Assembly (NCBI GenBank): GCA_903934135.1
Contig: CAIZMQ010000132.1
Coordinates: forward strand, 1-54,343
Direction: 5' to 3'
Source: an uncultured Verrucomicrobiota bacterium
GTDB taxonomy: Bacteria > Verrucomicrobiota > Verrucomicrobiia > Chthoniobacterales > JACTMZ01
Length of the DNA: 54,343 bases
In this document: piece after piece, positions 35,520 to 44,827 of the stretch
Layout: every line of letters begins with the position of its first letter
Position numbering within the stretch: the stretch's first letter is position 1
Notes under the pieces: generated by a model
The model's input: only the letters and a program-made list of their open reading frames with translations
Database searches by the model: none
Told to the model about the DNA's origin: nothing
Position numbers and translations under genes: made by a program

Positions 35520-36662
35520 TCAGAAGCGGACCGCGAGGCTGGTTGCGGGGACGACGCGCGAACGACGTTTCGGTTCGCGGCGTCCTTGGCGGTGAATGTT
35601 GACGAGGATGCCGACGAGCAACATCGACACCGCGAGGTTGCTGCCACCGTAACTGATAAAAGGCAGAGGCATGCCTTTGTTCGGCAGGAGCGACGTAGTT
35701 ACCCCGATATTGATGGCCGCCTGCAGCGTGATGATGATGGTGATACCGAAGCCGAGAAGCATGCCGAAGCGGTCTTTGGCATTCATGGCAATCAGGACCC
35801 CAGCCAAAAGGATGAGCAGAAAACAAAAAACAGTCAGCAGGGTGAATCGCAGCCCGAGTTCCTCCCCGATCATGGGAAAAATAAAGTCGGTGTGGGCATA
35901 CGGCAGGTAGAGCATTTTCTGCCGTCCATTACCCAGACCCAGACCGTCCACGCCCCCGGCTCCGAAAGCGAGGAGGGCCTGCCATTGCTGCAACCCCTCC
36001 CCCAGCTTGTACTTTTCCGGATCGAGAAACGCGATGATTCGTCCCAAACGCTCCTCGATATGGAAAGCAGCCACGCAGAGCACGGCCACGCCGGCGCCGA
36101 TCAAAGGCAGCAGCCAACGCAAACCGGCCCCGGCCACGAATGCCATGGCCAGCGCCGTCGTGCCAATCAGCGCCGTCGCCCCGAGGTCAACCTCGACCAC
36201 GATGAGAGCCATGATGACGCCCGCCGCGGCGAGAGGCAGGACAAAGCCGCGCCAGAATTCCGACGCCTGTTCCTCATGGCGCGCATACCACGAGGCGAGG
36301 AAAAAGAGCACGGCGATCTTGCCCAGTTCGCTCGGCTGAAAACTGGCGAAACCCAGATTGACCCAGCGCCAGGCACCATTGACCTTCATCCCGACCGGAG
36401 GCACAAAGCAGAGCACGAGCATGACGACAGCCGCTCCGTAAACCCAGGGCCACCAACGCGCCCATAAGCGGTAATCGAGCATGGCGGCGGCCACCAATGC
36501 CGATCCGCCGATGACCAGCCACATCAGTTGGCGTTTGACGAAGAAATACATGTCACCCCGGCTGTCGTGGGCGAAAGCCCCCGTGCTGAAAAGCATGACG
36601 ATTCCGATGGCGAGAAGACTCCCCATGGAAAGGATCAGGATGTAGCCCGTGCGGCGGCGCAT
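35520..36662 (-). CDS. ftsW: Peptidoglycan glycosyltransferase FtsW (SEDS)
   Basis: SEDS-family membrane enzyme that polymerises lipid II at the septum with FtsI. The 380-residue protein has about ten membrane segments. Conserved sequence includes WRWVNLGFASFQPSELGKIA, the catalytic-loop region EVDLGATALIGTT, and GMPLPFISYGGSNLAVSML. The start ATG 36662 (MRRRTGYILIL) is 10 nt after the LysM gene stop; an upstream start at 36710 lies inside that gene. Confidence 0.96.
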   Translation of the reverse strand: MRRRTGYILILSMGSLLAIGIVMLFSTGAFAHDSRGDMYFFVKRQLMWLVIGGSALVAAAMLDYRLWARWWPWVYGAAVVMLVLCFVPPVGMKVNGAWRWVNLGFASFQPSELGKIAVLFFLASWYARHEEQASEFWRGFVLPLAAAGVIMALIVVEVDLGATALIGTTALAMAFVAGAGLRWLLPLIGAGVAVLCVAAFHIEERLGRIIAFLDPEKYKLGEGLQQWQALLAFGAGGVDGLGLGNGRQKMLYLPYAHTDFIFPMIGEELGLRFTLLTVFCFLLILLAGVLIAMNAKDRFGMLLGFGITIIITLQAAINIGVTTSLLPNKGMPLPFISYGGSNLAVSMLLVGILVNIHRQGRREPKRRSRVVPATSLAVRF

Positions 36663-36672
36663 GGACCGTTTT

Positions 36673-37368
36673 TCAGTTTGCTTTGGCCGGGACCTTGAGG
36701 ACCTGGCCAATCTGCAGCTTGGTCGGGTCCTCGATGCTGTTAACCTTGAGCAAGTCTTGGGAGGTCACGCCGAGTTTCTTGGCAATCTTGTAGGGATTGT
36801 CGCCTTTTTCCACCTTGTAAGTGCCCGCTGCGGCCGCAGTGGTCGCCACCACGGGGGCAGCTTTCGGCGCTGCTTTGCTCGCCACCGCGGCTTTGGGCGG
36901 CGAAGTCTGGGTCACGGCCGGTGCCACCGCGGAGGAGGCCGCGAGAGGAGCCACCGGTTTCGTCGTCGCGACGGAAGTCGCCGTAGCTACCACCGGCGCA
37001 TCAGAACCAATCATGGGTAAAGGCTCGTCCGCATCCCCGGGTTGGCGCTGCGGGGGAGCGGGCGCAGCGGGCGCAACCGGTGCGGCCGCAACCGTCGACG
37101 AGGCAACCCCCGTGGCCTTCGCGAACCGGCCGGAAAGGTTGGCGATCAAATCCGGGTTTTTGTTCACCTTGATGTGGTTGAAGGCGTAGATACCGCCTAC
37201 CGCAACGACGTGGAGGATGAGCACGACCATGAAAGCGTGGGAAAGTTTCATGTTGGGCTCCGCCTCGTAATACTCCTCTTCGCCTCCGCGTATGGCACGG
37301 GCCGAGGCTCGCACCACTTTGCGCCCGCGCGACTTGGCCGTGAGTTTGCTGAACAATGGGATTTTCAT
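36673..37368 (-). CDS. Membrane-anchored LysM protein within the dcw cluster
   Basis: A 231-residue protein: basic cytoplasmic N terminus, a single membrane segment (AFMVVLILHVVAVGGIYAF, about residues 45-63), a long Ala/Pro/Val/Thr-rich linker (~80-180) and a C-terminal LysM domain (TYKVEKGDNPYKIAKKLGV onward). LysM binds glycan strands, so this is a bitopic wall-binding protein with the architecture of a division factor. It sits between murD and ftsW, a place where no LysM gene lies in well-known dcw clusters. Both ends are tightly packed: its ATG overlaps the murD stop. A role at the septum is inference. Confidence 0.85.
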   Translation of the reverse strand: MKIPLFSKLTAKSRGRKVVRASARAIRGGEEEYYEAEPNMKLSHAFMVVLILHVVAVGGIYAFNHIKVNKNPDLIANLSGRFAKATGVASSTVAAAPVAPAAPAPPQRQPGDADEPLPMIGSDAPVVATATSVATTKPVAPLAASSAVAPAVTQTSPPKAAVASKAAPKAAPVVATTAAAAGTYKVEKGDNPYKIAKKLGVTSQDLLKVNSIEDPTKLQIGQVLKVPAKAN

Positions 37369-38708
37369 GATATGTGGTTGGTTGGTTGGATCATTCGGGT
37401 TAGTTGTTTGAAAGTATCCCCGCGCTCCTCGTAGCTGCGGAACATGTCAAAGGAAGATGTGCCGGGGGAGAAAAGAACCGTGTCACCCGGACGGGCCAAG
37501 GCGCGAGCTTGGGCCACCGCCTCATTGAGGGAGTCAGCCGGATGGCAGGACGTGACCTCTGCCCAGTCACGGGCAATCGACTCGCGCATTTCACCGATGA
37601 GCACGGCGTCGTGGACGCGATCTTTGACGAGACTGGCGACCGGCGCGAAGCTAAAGCCCTTGTTTTTGCCGCCCGCGATCAGCACCACTCCGCCGCTCTG
37701 GCCGTGCAATGCTTGGGAGAGCGCATCGAGGTTGGTCGACTTCGAGTCATTAATCCAGGTCACGCCACCGGTGTCCCGGACAAATTCGCAACGGTGCGGA
37801 GGGGGAACATAAGCGCACGCGGCGGGAAGCATCGCTTCCATTCCGGCCCCGAGGCAAAGACCGGCAGCTAGCGCGGCCATGAGATTCTCCGCATTGTGCG
37901 GCCCGCGTAAGCGGGTTTCAGACATGGCTAAAACCGGCTTCCCATGATGAAAAATCCTGTCCCCGTCTCCGAGGGTGAAGTCCGCCTCGAACCCGGGCAC
38001 GGCACTGAATGTCACGCGCTGGGCGCGCAGGGCCGGCAACTCCGCACGCGCGTTGACCACGGCAAAATCTTCCGCCCTCTGGCGGTCGAAAATACGCAGT
38101 TTCGCGGCGCGGTAGGAAGCCAGATCCGGGTAGCGGTCCAGATGGTTTGCGCTGAAGTTGGTCCAGACCGCTACCCGGGGACGGAAAATATCCGTTGTTT
38201 CCAATTGGAAAGAGCTGATTTCAACGACCGCGGCACCAAGCGAACCGCTCCGCGCGGCCACCTCGCTGAAAGGCAGCCCGATATTGCCGCAGGCCTCGGC
38301 TTCGATTCCCGCCGCATCGAGCAGCGCGGCAATCAGACCGGTCGTGGTTGTCTTGCCGTTCGTGCCGGTCACCGCCACCACGGGGCAGAGGCAACTGCGG
38401 AAGGCCAGTTCAATTTCGCCGAGGAGGGGGATACCGGCCTCGACCGGCCGGCGAGCGAGCGGCACCACGGGATCAATCCCGGGGCTCAGCACCGCGAAGT
38501 CGAACTCCTGCACGCAGCGCAACGCGTCATTCCCCAAGACGACGCGTGCGCCACGCGAGGAAAGTGTTTCGGCGGCTTCTCGCCGCGGGGCGGGATCCCC
38601 GGAATCGAGCACGGTGACCGAGGCTCCACTCGCCAAGAGGAGGCGCGCGGCCGCCTCGCCGCTCCGGCCGAGGCCGAGCACGGCGGCATGTTTTCCCGTG
38701 TAGTCCAT
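37365..38708 (-). CDS. murD: UDP-MurNAc-L-alanine--D-glutamate ligase
   Basis: Adds D-Glu to UDP-MurNAc-L-Ala. The 447-residue protein has the Rossmann-like start AVLGLGRSGEAAARLLL, the ATP loop VVAVTGTNGKTTTTGLI, the Mur signature in NHLDRYPDLASY, and WINDSKSTNLDALSQAL. The ATG at 38708 lies 5 nt after the mraY stop; an upstream start at 38771 would run into mraY. Confidence 0.97.
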   Translation of the reverse strand: MDYTGKHAAVLGLGRSGEAAARLLLASGASVTVLDSGDPAPRREAAETLSSRGARVVLGNDALRCVQEFDFAVLSPGIDPVVPLARRPVEAGIPLLGEIELAFRSCLCPVVAVTGTNGKTTTTGLIAALLDAAGIEAEACGNIGLPFSEVAARSGSLGAAVVEISSFQLETTDIFRPRVAVWTNFSANHLDRYPDLASYRAAKLRIFDRQRAEDFAVVNARAELPALRAQRVTFSAVPGFEADFTLGDGDRIFHHGKPVLAMSETRLRGPHNAENLMAALAAGLCLGAGMEAMLPAACAYVPPPHRCEFVRDTGGVTWINDSKSTNLDALSQALHGQSGGVVLIAGGKNKGFSFAPVASLVKDRVHDAVLIGEMRESIARDWAEVTSCHPADSLNEAVAQARALARPGDTVLFSPGTSSFDMFRSYEERGDTFKQLTRMIQPTNHIS

Positions 38709-38713
38709 GGCAA

Positions 38714-39838
38714 TCACCGCAGTTTCAAAGTGGCCAGCCCGAGAAGGGCGAAAATGACGGAGAGGATCCAAAAGCGCACAATGACCGTGCCTTCTTTCCA
38801 GCCACTCAGTTCGAAATGATGATGCAAGGGGGACATCTTGAAGATGCGCTTGCCGGTGGTCTTGAAGCTTGCGACCTGCAGGATAACCGAGCCGGCTTCG
38901 AGCACGAAGACGCCCCCGATCAGCGCGAGGAGCAACTCCTGCTTGGCGGAAATGGCAACCACGCCGAGCAAACCACCGATGGCAAGCGATCCGGTATCAC
39001 CCATGAAAACGCGGGCCGGGTGGCAATTCCACCAGAGGAATCCGAGCGCTGCACCGACCAAAGCGAGACAGACCACGGCCAGCTCCCCCGAAAACTGGAC
39101 AAACGGAATTTGCAGGTATTGCGCGATCTTGATGTTGCCCGCGGCGTAGGTCAGCACGGCGAAACCGAAGGCCACCGTGGCCGTGCAGCCAGCCGCCAGA
39201 CCATCAAGTCCATCGGTCAGGTTGACCGCGTTGGATGAACCGACGATGACCAGAAGATAAAGGACAAAGGTGAAGATCCCGAGGTTCTGGATGATGGGCT
39301 CTTTGGAGAACGGCACGTAGAGCTGCGAGGCATGCGCACCGAGCGCGGGGTCCCAGACAAAGAAGGCGGTGATCAGCCCGGCGAGCAGGGATTGCAGGGC
39401 AAATTTCAACCGGCTGCTGATGCCGTCCGAGGACTTTTTGGTGACCTTGAGGTAGTCGTCGACGAAGCCAAGTGCCCCGAGATAGACGACGGAAAAAATG
39501 GCGAGCCAGACCAGCGGATTGGTCGGCCGGGCCCAGAGCAAGACGGAAATGAGCAGGGCACCGAGCAGAAGGACACCGCCCATCGTCGGGGTCCCCGCCT
39601 TGTTGCCGTGCAATTCGTGCAGGCGGTGCACTTCTTCCTGGGAGCGGATCGGCTGGCCGAGCTTGAGCGAGATGAGATGACGGATCACCCAGTTGCCGAA
39701 GATCAGACTGAGGAGGAATGCGGTGACCCCGGCTGCCACGGCGCGGAAGGTGATGTATTGGAAAACGTTGAACGCCTTGAAAATCTCGGCGTCGAGGTTC
39801 TTGCCGTAATCGGACAAAAGGTGGAGGTAATAAAGCAT
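38714..39838 (-). CDS. mraY: Phospho-N-acetylmuramoyl-pentapeptide transferase
   Basis: Polytopic membrane enzyme that makes lipid I from UDP-MurNAc-pentapeptide and undecaprenyl phosphate. The 374-residue protein has ten predicted membrane helices, catalytic Asp residues in GFVDDYLKV and NLTDGLDGLAAG, and the loop MSPLHHHFELSGWKE. The ATG shares a base with the murF stop (TGATG). Confidence 0.98.
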   Translation of the reverse strand: MLYYLHLLSDYGKNLDAEIFKAFNVFQYITFRAVAAGVTAFLLSLIFGNWVIRHLISLKLGQPIRSQEEVHRLHELHGNKAGTPTMGGVLLLGALLISVLLWARPTNPLVWLAIFSVVYLGALGFVDDYLKVTKKSSDGISSRLKFALQSLLAGLITAFFVWDPALGAHASQLYVPFSKEPIIQNLGIFTFVLYLLVIVGSSNAVNLTDGLDGLAAGCTATVAFGFAVLTYAAGNIKIAQYLQIPFVQFSGELAVVCLALVGAALGFLWWNCHPARVFMGDTGSLAIGGLLGVVAISAKQELLLALIGGVFVLEAGSVILQVASFKTTGKRIFKMSPLHHHFELSGWKEGTVIVRFWILSVIFALLGLATLKLR

Positions 39839-41193
39839 CAGGAAAAATCCTCTAAGACGCGTTCCATCCGGGCGGCACGGCTTCCTTTGATCACCACCGC
39901 ATCGCCGGGTCGGGCCAATTGGCGCAGCAGATTCGCCGCTTCGCCCGTATTCCCGACACGCCGCACATCTTTGGTCCCTGCCTTCTCCGCTTCCTCGGCC
40001 ATCGGCGTCGTCTCTGGACCAACCGCGATGAGCACATCCATCGTCGCGCCCGCGGTGCGGCCGACGCGGCGGTACCCCTCGTCGGCGTAGGTGCCGAGTT
40101 CACCCATCTGCCCGAGCACGGCAAATCGGCGCCCCGGACCGGCCAAGCCGCGCAGGGCGTGCAGCGCGGCGTCCATCGAGTCTGGATTCGCGTTGTAGCT
40201 GTCGTCGAGAACGGTCACCCCACGGATATCAAGACAGGCCAAACGCCGCGCGGACAACTTGGTCGCGGCCAAGCCCGAGGCGCATTCACGCAAGGAGAGT
40301 CCGAGTTCGAGTCCGGCCGAGACGGCGAGCAAGGCATTGCGCACCATGTGTTCGCCGGTCACCGGCAAATGCGCAGCCACGCGTTCGCGGCCCGAAACGA
40401 GATCGAAATCGAGGCCGCAGGCGGACGGACGCAAGTTCTCGGCGTGCAAACCTTCCGGCTCTCCGGCCAGCACGACGCGCGCCTTGGTCCGGGCGGCGAG
40501 TGACGAGGTGAAGTCGTCCGCAACAGGCAATATCAGCACCGCATCGGCCGGAAGCACCTCGCCAAGCATGCCTTTTTCCTGCGCGATCGCTTGGCGTGAG
40601 CCGAGGAACTCGATGTGGGCCACCCCGATGTTGGTGATCAGAGCGATGGCCGGACCGGCCAACCGGGCCAAAGGCTCGATCTCGCCCGCATGATTCATGC
40701 CGATTTCCCAGACGCAGACCTCATCCTGCGTGGTGGCCGAAAGGATGGTCAGGGGCAGGCCGATGTGATTGTTCAGGTTGCCCTCGGTCTTGTTCACCAC
40801 AAAGCGCGTTGCGGCCACCGCAGCGGCAAAATCCTTGGTACTGGTTTTGCCATTGCTCCCGGTCAGGCAGATCACGCGCGCTTTCAACCGTCCGCGATGC
40901 CAAGAAGCCAGTTGCTGCAGAGCGCTCAGGGTGTCATCCACCCGGATCAGCGGGAATGTATCAGGAAGGCCGGAAACCGAGCGCGAAATCACCGCACCCG
41001 CAGCCCCGGATGCCGCAGCGACTCCAACAAAGTCATGACCGTCGAAATTTTCCCCGACCAAAGCCCAATAAAGATCCCCCGACTGCAGGGTCCTGGTGTC
41101 CTTGCAGATCGTCGTCACCGTCGTGGTCCCATCCCCGCAGAGGAGAACACCTCCGCAGGCGGCGGCCAAAGCATGGAGAGCGGTCGCGTCCAT
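39838..41193 (-). CDS. murF: UDP-MurNAc-tripeptide--D-alanyl-D-alanine ligase
   Basis: Adds the D-Ala-D-Ala made by Ddl to complete the pentapeptide. The 451-residue protein has ICLTGSNGKTSTKDF (ATP loop), NIGVAHIEFLGSRQAIAQEK and VLDDSYNANPDSMDAAL, all typical of MurF. Two bases separate its start from the murE stop. Confidence 0.96.
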   Translation of the reverse strand: MDATALHALAAACGGVLLCGDGTTTVTTICKDTRTLQSGDLYWALVGENFDGHDFVGVAAASGAAGAVISRSVSGLPDTFPLIRVDDTLSALQQLASWHRGRLKARVICLTGSNGKTSTKDFAAAVAATRFVVNKTEGNLNNHIGLPLTILSATTQDEVCVWEIGMNHAGEIEPLARLAGPAIALITNIGVAHIEFLGSRQAIAQEKGMLGEVLPADAVLILPVADDFTSSLAARTKARVVLAGEPEGLHAENLRPSACGLDFDLVSGRERVAAHLPVTGEHMVRNALLAVSAGLELGLSLRECASGLAATKLSARRLACLDIRGVTVLDDSYNANPDSMDAALHALRGLAGPGRRFAVLGQMGELGTYADEGYRRVGRTAGATMDVLIAVGPETTPMAEEAEKAGTKDVRRVGNTGEAANLLRQLARPGDAVVIKGSRAARMERVLEDFS

Positions 41194-41195
41194 GA

Positions 41196-42695
41196 TCAGG
41201 CAGCCCTCCCCCGGATCGCGGCCGATGCCTCGGCCACATCATCGAAAGGAATCCTGCGATTCGCGAATTCCTGATAGTCCTCGTGACCCTTGCCGGCAAT
41301 TAGCACGATGTCCCCGGGGCCGGCCATGGCCACGGCGCGCCGGATAGCGGCCCGCCGATCGGTGATTGCCTCGTGATTTTTCCCGCGCAAGGCGGATGTG
41401 ATCTCGCGGCAGATGACCTCGGGATCTTCGCGACGCGGGTTGTCGGAGGTAACAATGCACCAGTCCGAGGAGTCCTCGGCGGCCCGGCCCATCGGTCCTC
41501 GCTTGGCCCGGTCACGATCTCCGCCGCAGCCGAAGACGGTGATGAGTCGCGCCGGTTCGAGGCTCCGCAGCGTGCGCAGGACACTCTCCAGGGCATCCGG
41601 CGTGTGGGCGTAATCGACGAAAACCCGGAAAATTTTCGGCCCGGGCACCATTTCTAGCCGTCCGGGAACTTGGGGTGCGTCCTTAAGCGCGTCGACCGAC
41701 TTGCGCACGTCGTGGCCGAGAGCGTGCATTGCGGCGATAGCGGCCAAAGAGTTGTAGACATTGAACGAGCCGTAGAGCGGAAGGCGCACGAGAAAACTGC
41801 GGCCACCGGCATGCAGTGAAAATTGCGTGCCCTGCAGGTCGGTCCGCAGATCCGCGGCACGGAACATGGCACCGGACGATTGGCCGAAGGTCAGGGTCTT
41901 GACGCGCTGGGCACAGAGGTCAAACAGCCGGCGGCCGTAGCGATCGTCGATATTGATCACCGCCGTACCGCGCTTGTGCGGCTGGGCGGCCAACTGCTCG
42001 AACAGACACTGCTTGGCCGCGAAATAGGCCTCCATCGTCTGGTGATAATCGAGATGGTCCTGGCTCAGGTTGGTGAAAATGGCTGCGTCAAACTCGACAT
42101 TCCGCACCCGGTCCTGCTCAAGGGCGTGGCTCGAGGTCTCCATGACGGCCGCACGGCAATTGACGTCGCGCATCTCGCGGAGAAGACGCTGCACGTCATC
42201 CGCTTCAGGCGTAGTCCGGGAGGCCGGCAACTCGCGGGGCCCGACCACATATCGCACTGTGCCGATCAATCCGCACGGACGCTCGGCGGCGTCGAGCAGG
42301 TGCTTGAGGAGAAAAGAAACCGTGGTCTTGCCGTTGGTCCCGGTAACCGCGGTGGTCTGCAACTGGAGGGAAGGATGACCGTAGAAGACGGCCGCCGCGG
42401 CGGAAAGGGCGCGGCGCGGATCCTCGACACGGATCATCGTGGCACGCGGGGCATCGAGTTCAGCAGAGGTTATGACGGCCGCCGCCCCTTTCTCCACCGC
42501 TTCAAGGATGAAGTTCGCTCCACCGCCCGCGGCCTCGCCGGTGCGTCCTGGCGTCACGCTGGGCAGAGCAACAAAGAGACAGCCCGGAGTGACCTGCCTG
42601 GAATCGTGCGTCAGGGAGGTGATCTCGCGGTCGGCCGGGCCTTTCACCGCAACCGGAGCGGATGGGAGAGCGGAAATGATTTTGGCCAGTTGCAT
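41196..42695 (-). CDS. murE: UDP-MurNAc-L-alanyl-D-glutamate--2,6-diaminopimelate ligase
   Basis: Adds the third stem-peptide residue. The 499-residue protein has TAVTGTNGKTTVSFLLKH, ETSSHALEQDRV and FVDYAHTPDALESVL. The motif TSDNPRREDP contains DNPR, the signature of meso-diaminopimelate rather than lysine specificity, which fits a Gram-negative-type wall. Confidence 0.97.
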   Translation of the reverse strand: MQLAKIISALPSAPVAVKGPADREITSLTHDSRQVTPGCLFVALPSVTPGRTGEAAGGGANFILEAVEKGAAAVITSAELDAPRATMIRVEDPRRALSAAAAVFYGHPSLQLQTTAVTGTNGKTTVSFLLKHLLDAAERPCGLIGTVRYVVGPRELPASRTTPEADDVQRLLREMRDVNCRAAVMETSSHALEQDRVRNVEFDAAIFTNLSQDHLDYHQTMEAYFAAKQCLFEQLAAQPHKRGTAVINIDDRYGRRLFDLCAQRVKTLTFGQSSGAMFRAADLRTDLQGTQFSLHAGGRSFLVRLPLYGSFNVYNSLAAIAAMHALGHDVRKSVDALKDAPQVPGRLEMVPGPKIFRVFVDYAHTPDALESVLRTLRSLEPARLITVFGCGGDRDRAKRGPMGRAAEDSSDWCIVTSDNPRREDPEVICREITSALRGKNHEAITDRRAAIRRAVAMAGPGDIVLIAGKGHEDYQEFANRRIPFDDVAEASAAIRGRAA

Positions 42696-42701
42696 GCGAC
42701 C

Positions 42702-44468
42702 TCAGTTCATGCCATTGCCGAAGGGCACTAGGGCGATGGTTGTGTCCGGGGCGGACGAATCGGGAACGAGCTCAAGGTGGCGGGCCATGGCTTCGCCGAT
42801 GCGTGAAAAAATAGGTGCAGCCACCGTGCCGCCGTAATTGCGTCCACCGGGCGTCCGGGCATCATCGACCAGCACGATACCCACCACCTCGGGATTTTCG
42901 GCCGGAAAATATCCGGCAAAAGAAACAACATATTTGCCGGCCGCGTATCCGCCCTTCGGATCCACACGCTGCGCAGTTCCCGTCTTGCCTGCCACGGCGA
43001 AACCCGGAATGGAGGCCAGGCGTGCCGTGCCCCGCTCACCGACCACATCGACAAGCGATGCACTGACTTTGGCCGCGGTATCTTCCGAGACGACGCGACG
43101 GAGGATCTCAGGCGAAAAAGCGACAACTTCTCTGCCGTCGCCGTCGCGCACCGAGCGCACAATCTGCGGCAGCATCATGTTCCCGCCATTGGCGATGACC
43201 GACATCGCCATGGCTATCTGCAGCGGGGTCACGGCAATCTCGTGGCCCATGGGCACGCGGGTGATCGACAACCCGGTCCAACTGTGGCGCGGCCGGACCA
43301 GGCCCGGGATCTCGCCCGGCAGCCCCAGGCCGGTGCGCTCGCCGAAGCCGAAACGGCGGATGTATTCGTAAAAAGTGTCAGCCCCGAGATGCATGGCGAT
43401 TTTGGCGCAGCCGATATTCGACGATTTGACCATGATGTCGTGCACGCTCATCGATCCGTAGCCGTGGACATCCCGCAGAATTTTCCCCGCATAGGCAAAA
43501 CTTCCGTTCTCGCAGTGGAACATGCTCTCGGGCGTGACTGCTTTCTGTTCCAGTGCGGCAGAGATGACCACGATCTTGAAAGTCGAGCCAGGCTCGACCA
43601 TGTCGATAATGGCCCGGTTTTTGGTTGTCTCGATCGCCGCTTCGCCCGGCTTGTTCGGATTGAAAGCCGGACGCGTAGCCATGGCGAGGATCTCACCCGT
43701 GCGGGGTCGCACGAAGACCGCGGTCATCATCTGGGGATTGAGCTGGTGGTAGGCCGCGTCGAGTTCGCGCTCCACGATGTCTTGCAATGCCATGTCAATG
43801 GTCAGCTCTACGGTCATACCGTGTTTGGCTGGACGCTCGTGTCCGCGATAAGCCACGATCTCGCGTCCGGTGCGGTCACGCTCGGTGTAGATAAAGCCAT
43901 CCTCTCCACGCAAATAGGGCTCCATCATCATCTCGACACCTTGGATGCCGCGCCCTTCACGGTTGAGGAAACCAAGAACGTGCCCGAGTCTGTCTTCGTT
44001 GGGGTAAAAACGGCGCGGTTCCGGCTCGCACATCACGCCGCGCAGGCGCGCTCCGGCCAATTCCTCCTTGAGCTTGGCCACGCACATCGCGTCGACACCG
44101 CGTTGAACCACGATGTAAGCGCGGTCCGAGGCGATACGCTTTGCCACGTCTTGAAGGGGCAAGTCGAGATGGCGCGCAATAATGCCGGCCAACCGCCCGC
44201 GGTCAGATTCCAACTCGGCGAGCAACTTGCCGTCGACCACTACTGAATAAATAGGAACATTCACCGCGAGCGGCTCGCCGCGGCAATCGGTGATGCGGCC
44301 CCGCTCGCCCGCGACAACCTTCTTCTTCGCCGTTTTTTCCGCGGCCAGACCGCCGTATTCACGATGTTTTCCAACTTGCAGATGGACAAGGCGGGCCGAA
44401 TAGATGCTCAACACGACGGCCAGCATGATGCAGACAAACCCGGCACGGTGATGCGCGCTTCCACTCAT
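42702..44468 (-). CDS. ftsI: Division transpeptidase FtsI (PBP3, class B)
   Basis: Septal peptidoglycan cross-linking enzyme. The 588-residue protein has one N-terminal membrane segment (GFVCIMLAVVLSIYSARLV), a pedestal domain with RGRITDCRGEPLAVN, and a transpeptidase domain with STFK (EPGSTFKIV), SSN (KSSNIGCAK) and KTG (AGKTGTAQ). No PASTA domains follow. It lies between ftsL and murE; the ATG overlaps the ftsL stop. Confidence 0.96.
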   Translation of the reverse strand: MSGSAHHRAGFVCIMLAVVLSIYSARLVHLQVGKHREYGGLAAEKTAKKKVVAGERGRITDCRGEPLAVNVPIYSVVVDGKLLAELESDRGRLAGIIARHLDLPLQDVAKRIASDRAYIVVQRGVDAMCVAKLKEELAGARLRGVMCEPEPRRFYPNEDRLGHVLGFLNREGRGIQGVEMMMEPYLRGEDGFIYTERDRTGREIVAYRGHERPAKHGMTVELTIDMALQDIVERELDAAYHQLNPQMMTAVFVRPRTGEILAMATRPAFNPNKPGEAAIETTKNRAIIDMVEPGSTFKIVVISAALEQKAVTPESMFHCENGSFAYAGKILRDVHGYGSMSVHDIMVKSSNIGCAKIAMHLGADTFYEYIRRFGFGERTGLGLPGEIPGLVRPRHSWTGLSITRVPMGHEIAVTPLQIAMAMSVIANGGNMMLPQIVRSVRDGDGREVVAFSPEILRRVVSEDTAAKVSASLVDVVGERGTARLASIPGFAVAGKTGTAQRVDPKGGYAAGKYVVSFAGYFPAENPEVVGIVLVDDARTPGGRNYGGTVAAPIFSRIGEAMARHLELVPDSSAPDTTIALVPFGNGMN

Positions 44469-44827
44469 GGAACCACCTCCCCGCTGTCACTGCGCACCAC
44501 CGGCTGGGCGGCAAGTGCGGTGGTTTGCACGCGCAGGCGGTTCAGACGACCGTCCTGCACCTCGATCATGCGGATAAAACCCTCATCGCGCCGGCGCTCG
44601 AGTTCCGGGCGCGAGGTCAGACGCATGACCTCGTTGCCGGCCACCTGCAGTTTCTCGTTAAGCGCTTCCAACGCCATCTCAAGTTCGCGGCAGCGGTCCC
44701 CGTCCACCTTCACCTTGTGCTTCATGTGCACGTAGCAAAGCCCGAGGAGACCAACAAAAACAACCAGTACCAGCCAACGCATCAGCGGGCCGAGCGGCAT
44801 GGCGTTGTCACGGCTCTCGAATCTCAT
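44465..44827 (-). CDS. ftsL: FtsL-like bitopic division protein
   Basis: A 120-residue protein with one membrane segment (RWLVLVVFVGLLGLCYVH, ~17-34) followed by a coiled-coil stretch (RCRELEMALEALNEKLQVA). It has little sequence identity to known FtsL but the right size, topology and position between rsmH and ftsI. The ATG at 44827 overlaps the rsmH stop (ATGA). The assignment rests mostly on position and topology. Confidence 0.7.
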   Translation of the reverse strand: MRFESRDNAMPLGPLMRWLVLVVFVGLLGLCYVHMKHKVKVDGDRCRELEMALEALNEKLQVAGNEVMRLTSRPELERRRDEGFIRMIEVQDGRLNRLRVQTTALAAQPVVRSDSGEVVP

